A stretch of 64,000 nt of DNA from Heterodera schachtii (Eukaryota > Nematoda > Chromadorea > Rhabditida > Heteroderidae): positions 383,253-447,252 of the forward strand of contig SIJG01000074.1 of the NCBI GenBank assembly GCA_023374025.1. Direction: 5' to 3'. Shown piece by piece: positions 12,601 to 22,908 of this stretch. Both the position numbers and the translations under genes were made by a program. Position 1 is the first letter of the stretch. Every line of letters begins with the position of its first letter. A model generated the notes under the pieces. It searched no databases and was not told where the DNA came from. It was given only the letters and a program-made list of their open reading frames with translations.

Positions 12601-15600
12601 CGGAAGCCCTGTAAATTTCTGAAATAGCACAATTTTTCAATTTTCTAGTACGTCGTCGTCACATTTAAAAATAACGATGCCTCGTAGACGCATTCGATTG
12701 CAAAATTCAGCCCATCTACGTGTACAGAAAACCATCCCTCCGTCGCTTACCATGTATTTGTTACGAAGATATTCCAATTTTACTCTAATATAGCCTACTC
12801 GGCAAATTCCTAATGGTTTTGAGTATTCACTTTAGAAGCATGAACCCAACTTTGTCAAACTGGTATTTCGTAAAGACTAGATAAAATGATAGAAAAGTCT
12901 GGTCGCTACAATATCTAGCTTTCAGCCTTATGACAGAAATATGAATGATAACAGGGAGAATGCTACAACATAATTAATACGATGTTACAAGACTACTTTT
13001 AGCGGCACATCTGTAATTTGTGCAACCCTTGTTATTTAAATACAGGATTAGAGAAAGGCCAACATAAGAAAATCAGCCAAGCATAGCTCAAACATGTGGA
13101 ATCGCTGTTTTCCTATTCGGGTTGATGCAAATCTTTATTTGACCTTTTTATCCGTTTACTCTCATATAGCCTTTCTAGGCAAATCCTAATGGTTTTGAGT
13201 ATTTCACTTCCTAGAAGCATGAACCCAACTTTGACAAAACTGGATCGGAAGCCCTTTAAATTTCTGAAATAGCACAATTTTTCAATTTTCTAGTACGTCG
13301 TCGTCACATTTAAAAATAACGATGCCTCGTAGACGCATTCGATGGCAATATTCAGCCCAGCTAAGTGTACAGAAAACCATCCCTCCGTCGCTTACCATGT
13401 ATTTGTTACGAAGATATTTCAAGTTATGTTAATGACGATAAAGACTAGATAAAAATGATAGAAAACACCTTAGCGCTACTACACTATCACAAAATCGTTT
13501 AGGAATACACACCATCGAATGAAAAATCTGGTCTCTACATTGTTTAGCTTTCAGCCTTAGGACAGAAATATATGAAATGACAACAGGGAGAATGCTACAA
13601 CATAATGAATACGATGTTACAAGACTACTTTTAGCGGCATATCCGTAATTTGTGCAACCCTTGTTATCGGTGAGATTAAATACAGGATTAGAGAAATGCC
13701 AACCTAAGAAAATCAAGCCAAGCATAGCTCAAAACCATGTGGAAATCGCTGTTTCCTATTCGGGTTGATGCCAATCTTTATTTGACCTTTTTATCCTTTT
13801 ACTCTAATATAGCCTTACTCGGCAATTCATAATGGTTTTGAGTATTTCACTTCCTAGAAGCATGAACCCAACTTTGACAAACTGGTATTTCGGAAGCCCT
13901 GTAAATTTCTGAAATAGCACAATTTTTCAATTTTCTAGTACGTCGTCGTCACATTTAAAAATAACGATGCCTCGTAGACGCATTCGATGGCAATATTCAG
14001 CCCAGCTATGTGTACAGAAAACCATCCCTCCGTCGCTTACCATGTATTTGTTACGAAGATATTTGAAATTATGTTAATGACGATAAAGACTAGATAAAAA
14101 TGATAGAAAACACCTTAGCGCTACTCTGGTCTCTACATTGTTTAGCTTTCAGCCTTATGACAGAAATATGAAATGATAACAGGGAGAATGCTACAACATA
14201 ATTAATACGATGTTACAAGACTACTTTTAGCGGCATATCCGTAATTTGTGCAACCCTTGTTATTTAAATACAGGATTAGAGAAATGCCAACATAAGAAAA
14301 TCAAGCCAAGCATAGCTCAAAACCATGTGGAAATCGCTGTTTCCTATTCGGGTTGATGCCAATCTTTATTTGACCTTTTTATCCTTTTACTCTAATATAG
14401 CCTTACTAGGCAAATCCTAATGGTTTTGAGTATTTCACTTCCTAGAAGCATGAACCCAACTTTGACAAACTGGTATTTCGGAAGCCCTGTAAATTTCTGA
14501 AATAGCAGAATTTTTCAATTTTCTAGTACGTCGTCGTCACATTTAAAAATAACGATGCCTCGTAGACGCATTCGATGGCAATATTCAGCCCAGCTAAGTG
14601 TACAGAAAACCATCCCTCCGTCGCTTACCATGTATTTGTTACGAAGATATTTCAAGTTATGTTAATGACGATAAAGACTAGATAAAAATGATAGAAAACA
14701 CCTTAGCGCTACTACACTATCACAAAATCGTTTAGGAATACACACCATCGAATGAAAAATCTGGTCTCTACATTGTTTAGCTTTCAGCCTTATGACTGAG
14801 ATATGAAATGATAACAGGGAGAATGCTACAACATAATGAATACGATGTTACAAGACTACTTTTAGCGGCATATCCTTAATTTGTGCAACCCTTGTTATCG
14901 GTGAGATTAAATACAGGATTAGAGAAATGCCAACCTAAGAAAATCAAGCCAAAAGCATAGCTCAAATCCATGTGGAAATCGCTGTTTCCTATTCGGGTTG
15001 ATGCCAATCTTTATTTGACCTTTTTATCCTTTTACTCTAATATAGCCTTACTAGGCAAATCCTAATGGTTTTGAGTATTTCACTTCCTAGAAGCATGAAC
15101 CCAACTTTGACAAACTGGTATTTCGGAAGCCCTGTAAATTTCTAAAATAGCACAATTTTACAATTTTCTAGTACGTCGTCGTCACATTTAAAAATAAACG
15201 ATGCCTCGTAGACGCATTCGATGGCAATATTCAGCCCAGATAGGTGTACAGAAAACCATCCCTCCGTCGCTTACCATGTATTTGTTACGAAGATATTTCA
15301 AATTATATTAATGACGATAAAGACTAAATAAAAATGATAGAAAACACCTTAGCGCTACTACACGATCACAAAATCGTTTAGGAATACACACCATCGAATG
15401 AAAAATCTGGTCTCTACATTTGTTTAGCTTTCAGCCTTATGACAGAAATATGAAATGATAGCAGTGATAATGCTACAACATAATGAATACGATGTTACAG
15501 GACTACTTTTAGCGGCATATCCTTAATTTGTGCAACGCTTTTTATCGGTGAGATTAAATACAGGATTAGAGAAATGCCAACCTTAGAAAATCAAGCCAAG

Positions 15601-15703
15601 CATAGCTCAAAACCATGTGGAAATCGCTGTTTCCTATTCGGATTGATGCCAATCTTTATTTGACCTTTTTATCCTTTTATTCTAATATAGCCTTACTAGG
15701 CAA
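9699..15703. repeat. satellite array, 645-bp unit, about ten copies
   Basis: The phrase ATGCCTCGTAGACGCATTCG recurs at 9744, 10389, 11032, 11677, (degenerate near 12088), 12677, 13322, 13967, 14555 and 15201, giving spacings of 643-646 bp. One copy is 588 bp through loss of a 57-bp block. Units between 11.8 and 13.2 kb are more rearranged and diverged than the outer ones. Each unit contains CACATTTAAAAATAACG and CTTTCAGCCTTA. Identity between good copies is very high, so the array expanded or was homogenised recently. The right end breaks within a unit near 15703. Confidence 0.93.
13429..13725 (-). pseudogene. membrane-protein-like open frame inside a satellite unit
   Basis: On the minus strand this unit keeps a 98-codon frame. 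It contains FNLTDNKGCTNYG, then a hydrophobic stretch LVTSYSLCCSILPVVISYI followed by basic RLKAK, as in a transmembrane helix with a cytosolic basic edge. A second, shorter version of the frame stays open at 12197-12472. In other copies it is broken by a 2-bp change (TATATGA versus TATGA) or a TAG/TAA difference. The pattern resembles one helix of a nematode chemoreceptor-like protein, but this is not proved. The simplest reading is a gene fragment caught in the satellite. Confidence 0.3.
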
Positions 15704-15956
15704 ATATATTTATCTAATGATATGCACGAATTTTGGCGCTGTAAAATAAAGTGTCCATATTGCCCTGCCAGAATTACTGTTTCACGCATTTGGCAACAAA
15801 ATTAACAGGGGAAACGCTTCAAAATGGGGCATTATAATAATCAAAATCATAATCACACGCCAAGAACAGGGAATATTATGGTACTGTAATTTAAATGACA
15901 GTATACTATAATTTTTAATAATTACGGTAGAACTTAATACTTTTGCTAATATTTTA

Positions 15957-17469
15957 ATGCAGGTACGAGATGCTGAAGACAGATTGAGGCAGGAAGCAAG
16001 GCAGGCCAATCCGATGAGGGCGAGGGATATTGTTGCTGAAGTGAGATCTTCAATCCCTGTTGGTGTACGGGTGGCCGTCGAATCTAGGACCCCCTCATCT
16101 TCGGCAATGGTTCGTGCCTTTAACTGGCACGAGGGCAATGCCCGACGGCTCCAAGGAGATGAAGGACTCGATTTGGATGGTAGTTAATTGATTACACTAT
16201 CGTATCTTTTTTCTTATCTTATTACCGTACCAGATCCGCGTGCTATACAAATACCAGCTTATCTTCAAGAATTTGGGCTTATTTTCAATGAAAACATCGG
16301 TGGACAAAAAATGTTGGTGATTATGTCAAACTTTGGAGAGCAAATGCTGAGAAATGCCAATGAGGTGTCAATTGATGGCACATTTGACAAAGTCCCGAGG
16401 GAATTTAACCAATTATATACGCTTGCAGTAATAATTGATCGGTAAAAAATACAGAACAATTGTTTTATAATATTTTTAAAATAGGTGTGCTATTCCTGCT
16501 GTATTTGGAATACTCCCAGCAAAATCTCAAGCAGTTTACAATGCGTTTTTTGGTTCCATTCGTCAAGCCGTCCCTCAATTTGATCCAAATGTCGTAATTT
16601 CTGATTTTGAGTCATCCGCGCTAACGACTTTTGGGGCATTTTCCCACGTTGTATTCGAGCGGGATGCGTCTGGCATTTTGGAGAAGCAATTTCCAGAAAT
16701 TTGCGACAACAAACGAACATGCGACGAATTTAGGACATTGGCATTGAACAATGCAATGCAAATGAGAGAGATGAAAAATTGCGTTTAAAGTAAAACAAAA
16801 TTTTTTCTGTAATTAATTATTTTTCTAGGTCATTCAAAGCAATTACTTTTGTGCCAATTGAATCGGTTTACAGTTACTTTTGTGTTTTAGTAGCCAGCTT
16901 CCAGCCTAATGACGAAATTTTTGGTAGGGAAAAGGGGTTTTAAATTAAAGGCAAATCGATTAAGAATTTATGCAATATTATGTACGGACATGGTTTGGTG
17001 GTGATTTTATAATGGCACAACCACCAATTCAATTGCAAAAAAAACTGAGATTAACAACGGACGCGGTGTTGACCAATAGATTAGGGGATGGATTAACAAT
17101 GCCGGTCTTGCGCATCGCCGTGCTTTATTTGCTCCTCGATTGTGGGATGTTTCTGATCGGCTCCAAAATGACATAAGCAGGACAAATAACAGCATCGAGG
17201 CCTGGCATTTGCAGTGGAATTCGAAATTTCGAGAAGATTCGCCTCGTTTAAGCAGAGTGATCAGAGCAATTATTGGTGAAAATAATATTTTTCATAATAT
17301 AGTTGATGAATATATGGCTGCGCCTATACAAGGGATAAGGGGCCGTGGTTTGGATCGCCGAGCAGCGAACATTCAACAAGACGAAAATTTGTTGGCTATC
17401 TTCAATACGCGACTTGAACGTGAGCCGCTCGATTATTTGCGCACAATTAGCTATCACTTACCATATTAA
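15957..17469 (+). pseudogene. MULE (Mutator-like) transposase gene, broken
   Basis: Exon-like blocks in order: 15960-16180 (N-terminal region), 16234-16443 with DGTFDKVPREFNQLYT, 16485-16640 with PAVFGILPAKSQAVY and VISDFESSAL, 16829-16923 with ITFVPIESVYSYF, 16970-17075 with YVRTWFGGDF, and 17140-17469 with ISRTNNSIEAWH. The DGTF, DFE and RTNN..E.WH blocks are the signature of MULE transposases, which cut and paste DNA with a DDE catalytic core. Small introns separate some blocks. Near 16640 the frame shifts: the expected FP...C.FH region is read only in another frame, and a TAA stops the original at 16786. The element is therefore probably inactive. Confidence 0.8.
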
Positions 17470-17538
17470 TTTTTTTTTTACAAATTCAACTTTTCAAAAT
17501 TAAATTAAGAAAAATATTTTCGATTTTTTAAAAAATTG

Positions 17539-17605
17539 CTTCCTGGTGCCCAAACTTCTGGTGCCCAAACTTCCTGGTGCCCAAACTTCCCGGTGCCCAA
17601 ACTTC
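17539..17605. repeat. tandem GGTGCCCAAACTTC modules
   Basis: Four head-to-tail copies of a 14-16 bp module (CTGGTGCCCAAACTTC) lie 70 bp after the MULE transposase stop. They resemble the modular termini of the elements at 21.1, 22.9 and 24.4 kb and may mark one end of the MULE element. No inverted partner was found on the other side. Confidence 0.6.
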
Positions 17606-18096
17606 ATGTCGCCAAAAAAAGCAGTTTCTTAAAAATGTATTTTCTTCTTTTTTTTATTTGTTTGTCAAATTTATTTCTTGATTTATTTTATGAATTGATA
17701 TGAAAAGATTTTATATGTGTTTGTTGTGTAACGGCTAATTGAAATGGAAACTTTACTTTTGATAATTATATAAGTGAATGAATGAGGATTAGTTTGGCAA
17801 GATTGTATATGATGGAAAAATGCATGTCTCTTAAAAAGGATGTTTTTGGATGAAAAGCATGTTTAATACATATGTGTTGAGATAAATTTGTATTTACCTA
17901 TGTTGAATGTTCATTAGATTTGTTTTTATACATTCCTTAAGGTTTTCATCAAAGTTTTTCCATTAGCATTTTAAAATGATACTTAAAAATCAAATTTTAA
18001 AAGATGTGAAAATGTCATCAATCTATGTTAAAGAAATGCCACTTTTTATTTTCTTTTGCTATTTTTGCTGAAAATTTAAGAAATGTTGTGTCGTAA
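17606..18096. other. intergenic, AT-rich, no gene seen
   Basis: AT-rich sequence without open frames of note or repeats I could pair. Confidence 0.5.
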
Positions 18097-18104
18097 GAAA
18101 AAGC

Positions 18105-18541
18105 GGTAATACTGTAGTTTGTCCCATTTTTTTTTGCCATAAAGACAAGTTTTCAGGGGTTTTTGAAGTCGCTGATCAAGAATCCAACATCCATTTCGGC
18201 CCGAACCCCTGACCCGAATTCGAACAAAATGTCAAAAATTCAAATTTTCGAATTTCGCATTTCGCATTTCTGGTCTAAAAATGATTTAAATGATCTTTTA
18301 TTGCAAAATTGGTAACTTTTTGAAGCTTTCGTGTATTTAGACCGATATTGAACCAAAAGTGCAAAGTTCGAAAATTTGAATTTTCGATTTTGTTCGAATT
18401 CGGGTCCGGGGTTCGGAATTGGCCGGAATGGATGTGGGATTCGTGATCAGCGACCCTAAAACCCCCTAAATTTGTTTTTATGGTAAAAAAATTTTGAAAT
18501 TTTTTTTTTTCGAATGGGTGGGGACAAACTACAGTATTACC
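18105..18541. mobile_element. 437-bp TIR element with 8-bp target duplication
   Basis: Terminal inverted repeats begin GGTAATACTGTAGTTTGTCC at 18105 and end with the exact complement at 18541. The inner sequence is also nearly palindromic (TTCGAATTTTC blocks, AATTCGGGTCCGGGGTTCGG). The 8 bases GAAAAAGC occur directly outside both ends (18097-18104 and 18542-18549), a clean target-site duplication. Eight-base duplications are typical of hAT-superfamily elements. There is no coding capacity, so it is a non-autonomous MITE. The inner core B phrase GCGACCCTAAAACCCCC recurs near 25990 and 26140. Confidence 0.85.
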
Positions 18542-18682
18542 GAAAAAGCTAAGAAAAAATGAAAATGCTATGAAATGTTGTTCATAAGAAAGTGCCAAGT
18601 GGAAGAAAAAGGGACAAGAATATGTAATCAATGTTATGCCATAAGAAATACCGATTGAAATGCCAATGCAAATGTTTAGAAT

Positions 18683-18745
18683 CAGATTGAGTCCCAGTGA
18701 TTGGAATGCCCGAGAATTGAGTCACGGTGATTGTAATGCTTAGAA
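18683..18745. repeat. two copies of the 30-bp ATTGAGTCCC minisatellite
   Basis: ATTGAGTCCCAGTGATTGGA and a second imperfect copy occur here in the same orientation as the larger array at 20695-20975. They are probably a detached part of the same family. Confidence 0.6.
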
Positions 18746-20215
18746 ACCGGACTTTTAGGCACGAAAATTTTTCAAATAGGCACCTAAAATAGGCACGAAA
18801 AATGTGAAAAAAGGCATAAAAAATGAACAAAACCGTCAAAAAAAAGCACGAACAATTGGAAAAAGGCAGCAAAAATCAGCATTTTTCTAGCAAAAAATTT
18901 TCCAACAGACCTTTTCCTTTTTTTTTTGCTCTTCGGGCCCAAATTTTCAACAATTTCATAACCAGAGCGAAAAGAAGGAATTTTTAGCTCCGAAAAAAGA
19001 CAATTTTTGGGGCCCGGCGGTGCCGATAGGCGCCGCTGGAAAAAATTTTTTGGAAATTGTAAGAATATGATAAGAAAAATTGCAAAAAAATTTAAAAAAT
19101 TTCTATTTTTTCCAAAAATCCTGAAAAAGGCATGAAAAAAGGTACCAAAAGGCAAAAAAGGCACCAAAATTACGTGCCCAGCATAAGGCACCAAAATCGC
19201 AAAAAAGGCAAAAAAAAAAAGGCACCAAAAAATTCAAGCTAGAAGCTTCAAACCAAGTTAAAAACTAGAGACCGGCGCGGGACGGGATCCCGCGCGGGAT
19301 TTTGCGGGATCCCAGTCCGCAATCCCGCATTTTTTGGAAAATGCGGGATTTGCGGGATTGCGGGATTAATCCCGCGGGATCCCGTCCCGCAAAGAATTTT
19401 GAGTTTCAATCCCGCAGCGGGATCCGCAAATTTGATTTTTTGTGCGGGATTATGCGGGATTTTATGATTTTTTAAAAATTTTCAAAGACAGAATGCCAAA
19501 TATTTTTGAATAAATTAAATAATAAATTTAATTAAAGGTAATTCATTTTTCATTGCAAATTTTATTCAAAATTTGCGAAATTGTCCCGGCGGCGCCTATC
19601 GGCACCGCCGGATCGGCTTTTACTTAATAATCTTTTAGAAATTGGGCAAAAACTGTGACATTTGGTCAATTTTAGACAAAATCTGTAACAAATCGCATTA
19701 AATTTTCAAAAATTTCTCCGGCGGTGCCGTCGGCACCGCCGGCCCCTCCTGTTCCTAGTTTTTGGAAAATTGCGCCGCAAAAAAAGCGGTTTTGAAAAGC
19801 AAAAAAATAGTCAATTATGGACGGTTAATAATTTGATTCCCGATCAAATTTTTACAGTTCGATCCATTTGAAAAGTCTTAGTCACCCATCATCCCCTTTT
19901 AATGCATCCCGCCAGCCCCTAAAAATTTATTTTTCAAAATTTCGTGTTTTTTTGATTTTTAGAAATTTTTTTGAAATTTAGTTAAATTTTTTTCGAATTT
20001 TCCAAAATCCCGCAATCCCGCGCGGGATCCCGCAAATTTTAAATGCGGGATTTGCGGGATTAATCCCGCGGGATCCCGTCCCGCAAAAAATTTTGAGTTC
20101 CAATCCCGCAGCGGGATCCGCAAATTTGAAATTTCCTCTATTAAAAACTCGTTTTCGTGCATATTAGGCCATAACAAGTTAGCAAAAAAAAAGGCATATG
20201 CCTCAAAATCCGGTC
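18745..20215. repeat. GGGATCCCGC-rich repeat element
   Basis: Bounded by imperfect CCGGTCTCTA-like ends (AGAGACCGG near 19268, CCGGTCTCTAGT near 20210). Inside, blocks of CGGGATTTGCGGGATTAATC and CCCGCGGGATCCCGTCCCGC occur twice in the same orientation (19330-19400 and 20045-20100). Palindromic GGCGGTGCCGATAGGCGCC-type blocks occur near 19015, 19590 and 19715. A related copy lies at 60820-61030. No coding region is seen. Confidence 0.6.
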
Positions 20216-20240
20216 TCTAGTAATGCTGGTGCGGTCTTCG

Positions 20241-20672
20241 TCAGTTGGGCCCTCACGATTGAGCCCCCACGTTTGGGCCCTCACGTTTGGGCCCCCACGT
20301 TTGGGCCCCAGCATTTTTTTCCACTATAACTTTCTATAACTTTTTTCTTTGTAACCCAAATCCAATAAACTTGGTATCATTTGAAAGCTTAACATGTTTA
20401 GAAGCTTTTTCTAAGCTATTGCTTCGCGATTAGACAATTAACAAAAAAGTTATACATGAAAATTGCAAAAAAGTTTAAATTTTTGAAATTTTTTTCTTAA
20501 AAACTTTTTTTAAAGCCAAAATCTTTTTGTTTTTTAATAAGGCTAATAGAGCATGTTAAGAGCTTTCGAATGATACCAAGAATGTTGGATTTGGGTGCCA
20601 AAGAAAAAAGCTATCGTGGAAAAACATGCTGGGGCCCAAACGTGTGGGCCCCAAACGTGAGGGCCCAACTGA
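20241..20672. mobile_element. TIR element with GGGCCCAAACGT modules (core A)
   Basis: Ends are TCAGTTGGGCCCTCACG and its exact complement. The left terminus carries four modules of TTTGGGCCC with CCCACG or CTCACG, the right terminus three in opposite orientation. Outside lie CGGTCTTCG and CGGGTTCCG, a possible degenerate 9-bp target duplication. The 330-bp inner core (ACATGTTTAGAAGC, GCTATTGC, GCTTTCGAATGATACCAA) is shared with the elements at 1, 22.6 and 62.6 kb. Non-coding. Confidence 0.75.
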
Positions 20673-20694
20673 CGGGTTCCGTGCTGGTGGGTTG

Positions 20695-20975
20695 GGTCCC
20701 GGTGTTTAAAATGCAGGAGAATTGAGTCCGAGTGACTGGAATGCCGGACAATTGAGTCCGAGTTACTGGAATGCCGGAGAATTGAGTCCCGGTGATTGGA
20801 ATGCTGGTGAGTTGAGTTTCGGTGATTTGGATGCTGTAGAATTGAGTCCCGGTGATTGGAATGCTGGTGGGTTGAGTCGCGGTGATTGAAATGCCAGAGA
20901 ATTGAGTCCAGGTGATTGAAATGTTGGAGGGTTGACTCCCCGTCACTGGAATGTCGTAGAATTGAGTCCCAGTTG
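20695..20975. repeat. 30-bp minisatellite, about nine copies
   Basis: The unit is close to GAATTGAGTCCCGGTGATTG plus GAATGCCGGA, repeated head to tail with point changes. On the minus strand it keeps a frame with a periodic HRDS..H.N pattern; this arises because the unit is a multiple of three and is not good evidence for a gene. Confidence 0.88.
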
Positions 20976-21127
20976 TGCCACATAAAAATGCCAAGAGAAT
21001 GGTGCGAGGCCGTGAAGCGGCCGAGCCATAATAGTCGGTTTTATCATTCATAATTCTACAACACAATCGTACTGCCTAGCGGGGGATGCGCCGAAGGCGC
21101 TGACCCCGCTAGTAAAGATAACGCTTA

Positions 21128-22512
21128 CCCACAAAATGTCCAAGCCTCGAATTGTCCAAGCCACGAATTGTCCAAGGCACGAAATGTCCAAAAGAGTAAA
21201 AACCCACGAAATGTCCAAAATTCTAAAAACCTAATAAAACCCGGAAAACGAGTCTAATTTAGTGTTTTCGGGGTCGCTGAATACGAATATGACATTTATA
21301 TTGCCCCTTGCTTAACCTTGGACACAAATATTAGCATAAAATATCAAAATAAATTTAAATGATTCTGAAAAGGGTGGTGATCAAAATTCGAACAAGTTTC
21401 AGGGTTCCTAGATGATCCGACTTCTATATTTAAGCATTAGAATTACATCTCTAGGCTCTAGGCACACCAAACTTAATACATTGAAAGTGAATAAATTTAT
21501 TAAACAATTCAATAAAATTCATCATGGAACATGGACAATCGAATCATCAAAATTTTCGAAATCCTTTAATTTTCCTGCGTATCCTTCAATTTGTAGACCG
21601 AGTGCCGTCATAAGGTCATGAATTTCACCGTTGTTGCAGTAACAGTACGACGCGTCCGCTAAAATTCGCATAATGAGCGCGTCTTGCAGGATGCGTCGCT
21701 TTTCTCGCTTGTGAATGAAATGGCGAGCCAATCGGGCAGCATCCACCTGTCTGTCGATGCTTTCATTTACCCCACAGATGAAGTCCGAGAGGACAGGATG
21801 GTGACAGAGAACCTTCCGAACGATTTTTTGGTTTGATTTTAAGAAATTTGAAAATATACTGACCGTAAAATGTAGATGGCTTCCCAGCAACTTCTCTTTC
21901 CACTCCGCATCATTTCCGTCAGCGCATAGTTGGAATTCATGGCCACAACGGCTTTAACTTTCTTTGGTTTTCTTCCACCGAAATCCTGAATATTAGGTAA
22001 ATGTAAATTTTTGCGGCGCTTCAAACGTACTTTTCAACCATCGGCAATCTCAGATTGCTTTTCCACACTCAAGTCACCGTTGAAACTTCTGCCTCGTTCA
22101 TGGTCGGTTGTTTGTCTCCTCAAATTTGTCACGGCATTTGGTTCGACAAACGTCCTCGTGACAGTTGGCTTTGAAATGTCTGACAAATAAAGCTTCTTCC
22201 GACTTTTTGTAGACTTTCTGGGTTTTACGGAGCATTTGGTTGGTCAATTAATAGAAAATCTGAAGTCAAAAATTAGCACATATTTTAATCGAATTTTGAG
22301 TTTTTTCTTGTTCGGGTGAATTAGGGTTACGAATGGGCTATATAATATTATATCCGTGTTCAACGAGTCCGAAAACCCTAAAATAGACTTATTTTCCGGA
22401 TTTTTATAAAATTTAAAATTTTTGGACATTTCGTGGGTTTTTACTCTTTTGGACATTTCGTGGCTTGGACAAATCGTGGCTTGGATATTTCGTGGCTTGG
22501 ACACTTTGTGGG
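21128..22512. mobile_element. TIR element with GAAATGTCCAAG modules carrying coding cargo
   Basis: The left terminus has five modules of (CCACGAAATGTCCAAG)-type; the right terminus has six in opposite orientation (CTTGGACATTTCGTGG). The inner arms also match (AAAAGAGTAAAAACCCACGA and its complement). The middle holds minus-strand coding-like sequence described separately. No target-site duplication is evident. The long modular termini resemble Mutator-like or foldback elements. Confidence 0.75.
21522..22200 (-). CDS. unrecognised coding-like cargo inside the 21.1-kb element
   Basis: Minus-strand blocks read in order: about 22195-22030 (basic, Ser/Thr-rich, ends VEKQSEIADG), 22024-21860 (GGRKPKKVKAVVAMNSNYAL, MMRSGKRSCWEAIYILR) and 21840-21522 (ICGVNESIDRQVDAARLARH, DASYCYCNNGEIHDL, MTALGLQIEG) to a TGA. 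The composition is that of an ordinary protein, not a transposase I recognise. Exon junctions could not be closed in phase and no start codon was settled, so it may be a captured, decayed gene fragment. Function unknown. Confidence 0.4.
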
Positions 22513-22541
22513 GCGGTCGGGGTCGTTTTCGCCGGTAGGGG

Positions 22542-22897
22542 TCAGTTGCGTCTGGCCAGTTGCGTCTGAGCCAAGCATAAAGCACCATACTTTTTTTCTT
22601 TGGTGGTCAAATTTTATAAATTTGGACTCGTTCGAAAGCTCTACATGTTTAGAAGCTTTTGATAAGCTATTGCTAAGCGATTGAACAACTTATAAAAAAG
22701 TTGTAACATGAACACTACCAAAAAGTCAGAATTTTTGCATATTTTAATTTATAACTTTTTTAGTTGTCGGTATGCCTTTGTGATTTTTGGATAGCCGATA
22801 GAGCTTGTTAAGAGCTTTCGAATGATACCAACATTGTTGGATTTGGTTAACAAAGAAAAAAATTATGGTGGTCTAAGCTTGGCTCAGACGCAACTGG
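22542..22897. mobile_element. TIR element with CAGTTGCGTCTG modules (core A)
   Basis: Left end has two modules (CAGTTGCGTCTGGC, CAGTTGCGTCTGAGC) running into CAAGC. The right end is GCTTGGCTCAGACGCAACTG. The core shares ACATGTTTAGAAGCTTTT, GATAAGCTATTGC and GCTTTCGAATGATACCAA with the element at 20241-20672, yet the termini are unrelated. Non-coding. Confidence 0.75.
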
Positions 22898-22908
22898 TCC
22901 GTTTCGGT

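Noticed and set aside
9571..15703. CRISPR-like array
   Set aside because: Units are 645 bp without short repeat-spacer layout, and the genome is eukaryotic.
20543..20983. Long minus-strand frame with periodic HRDS..H.N repeats
   Set aside because: It is the translation of the 30-bp minisatellite; the period is a multiple of three, so any frame without a stop stays open.
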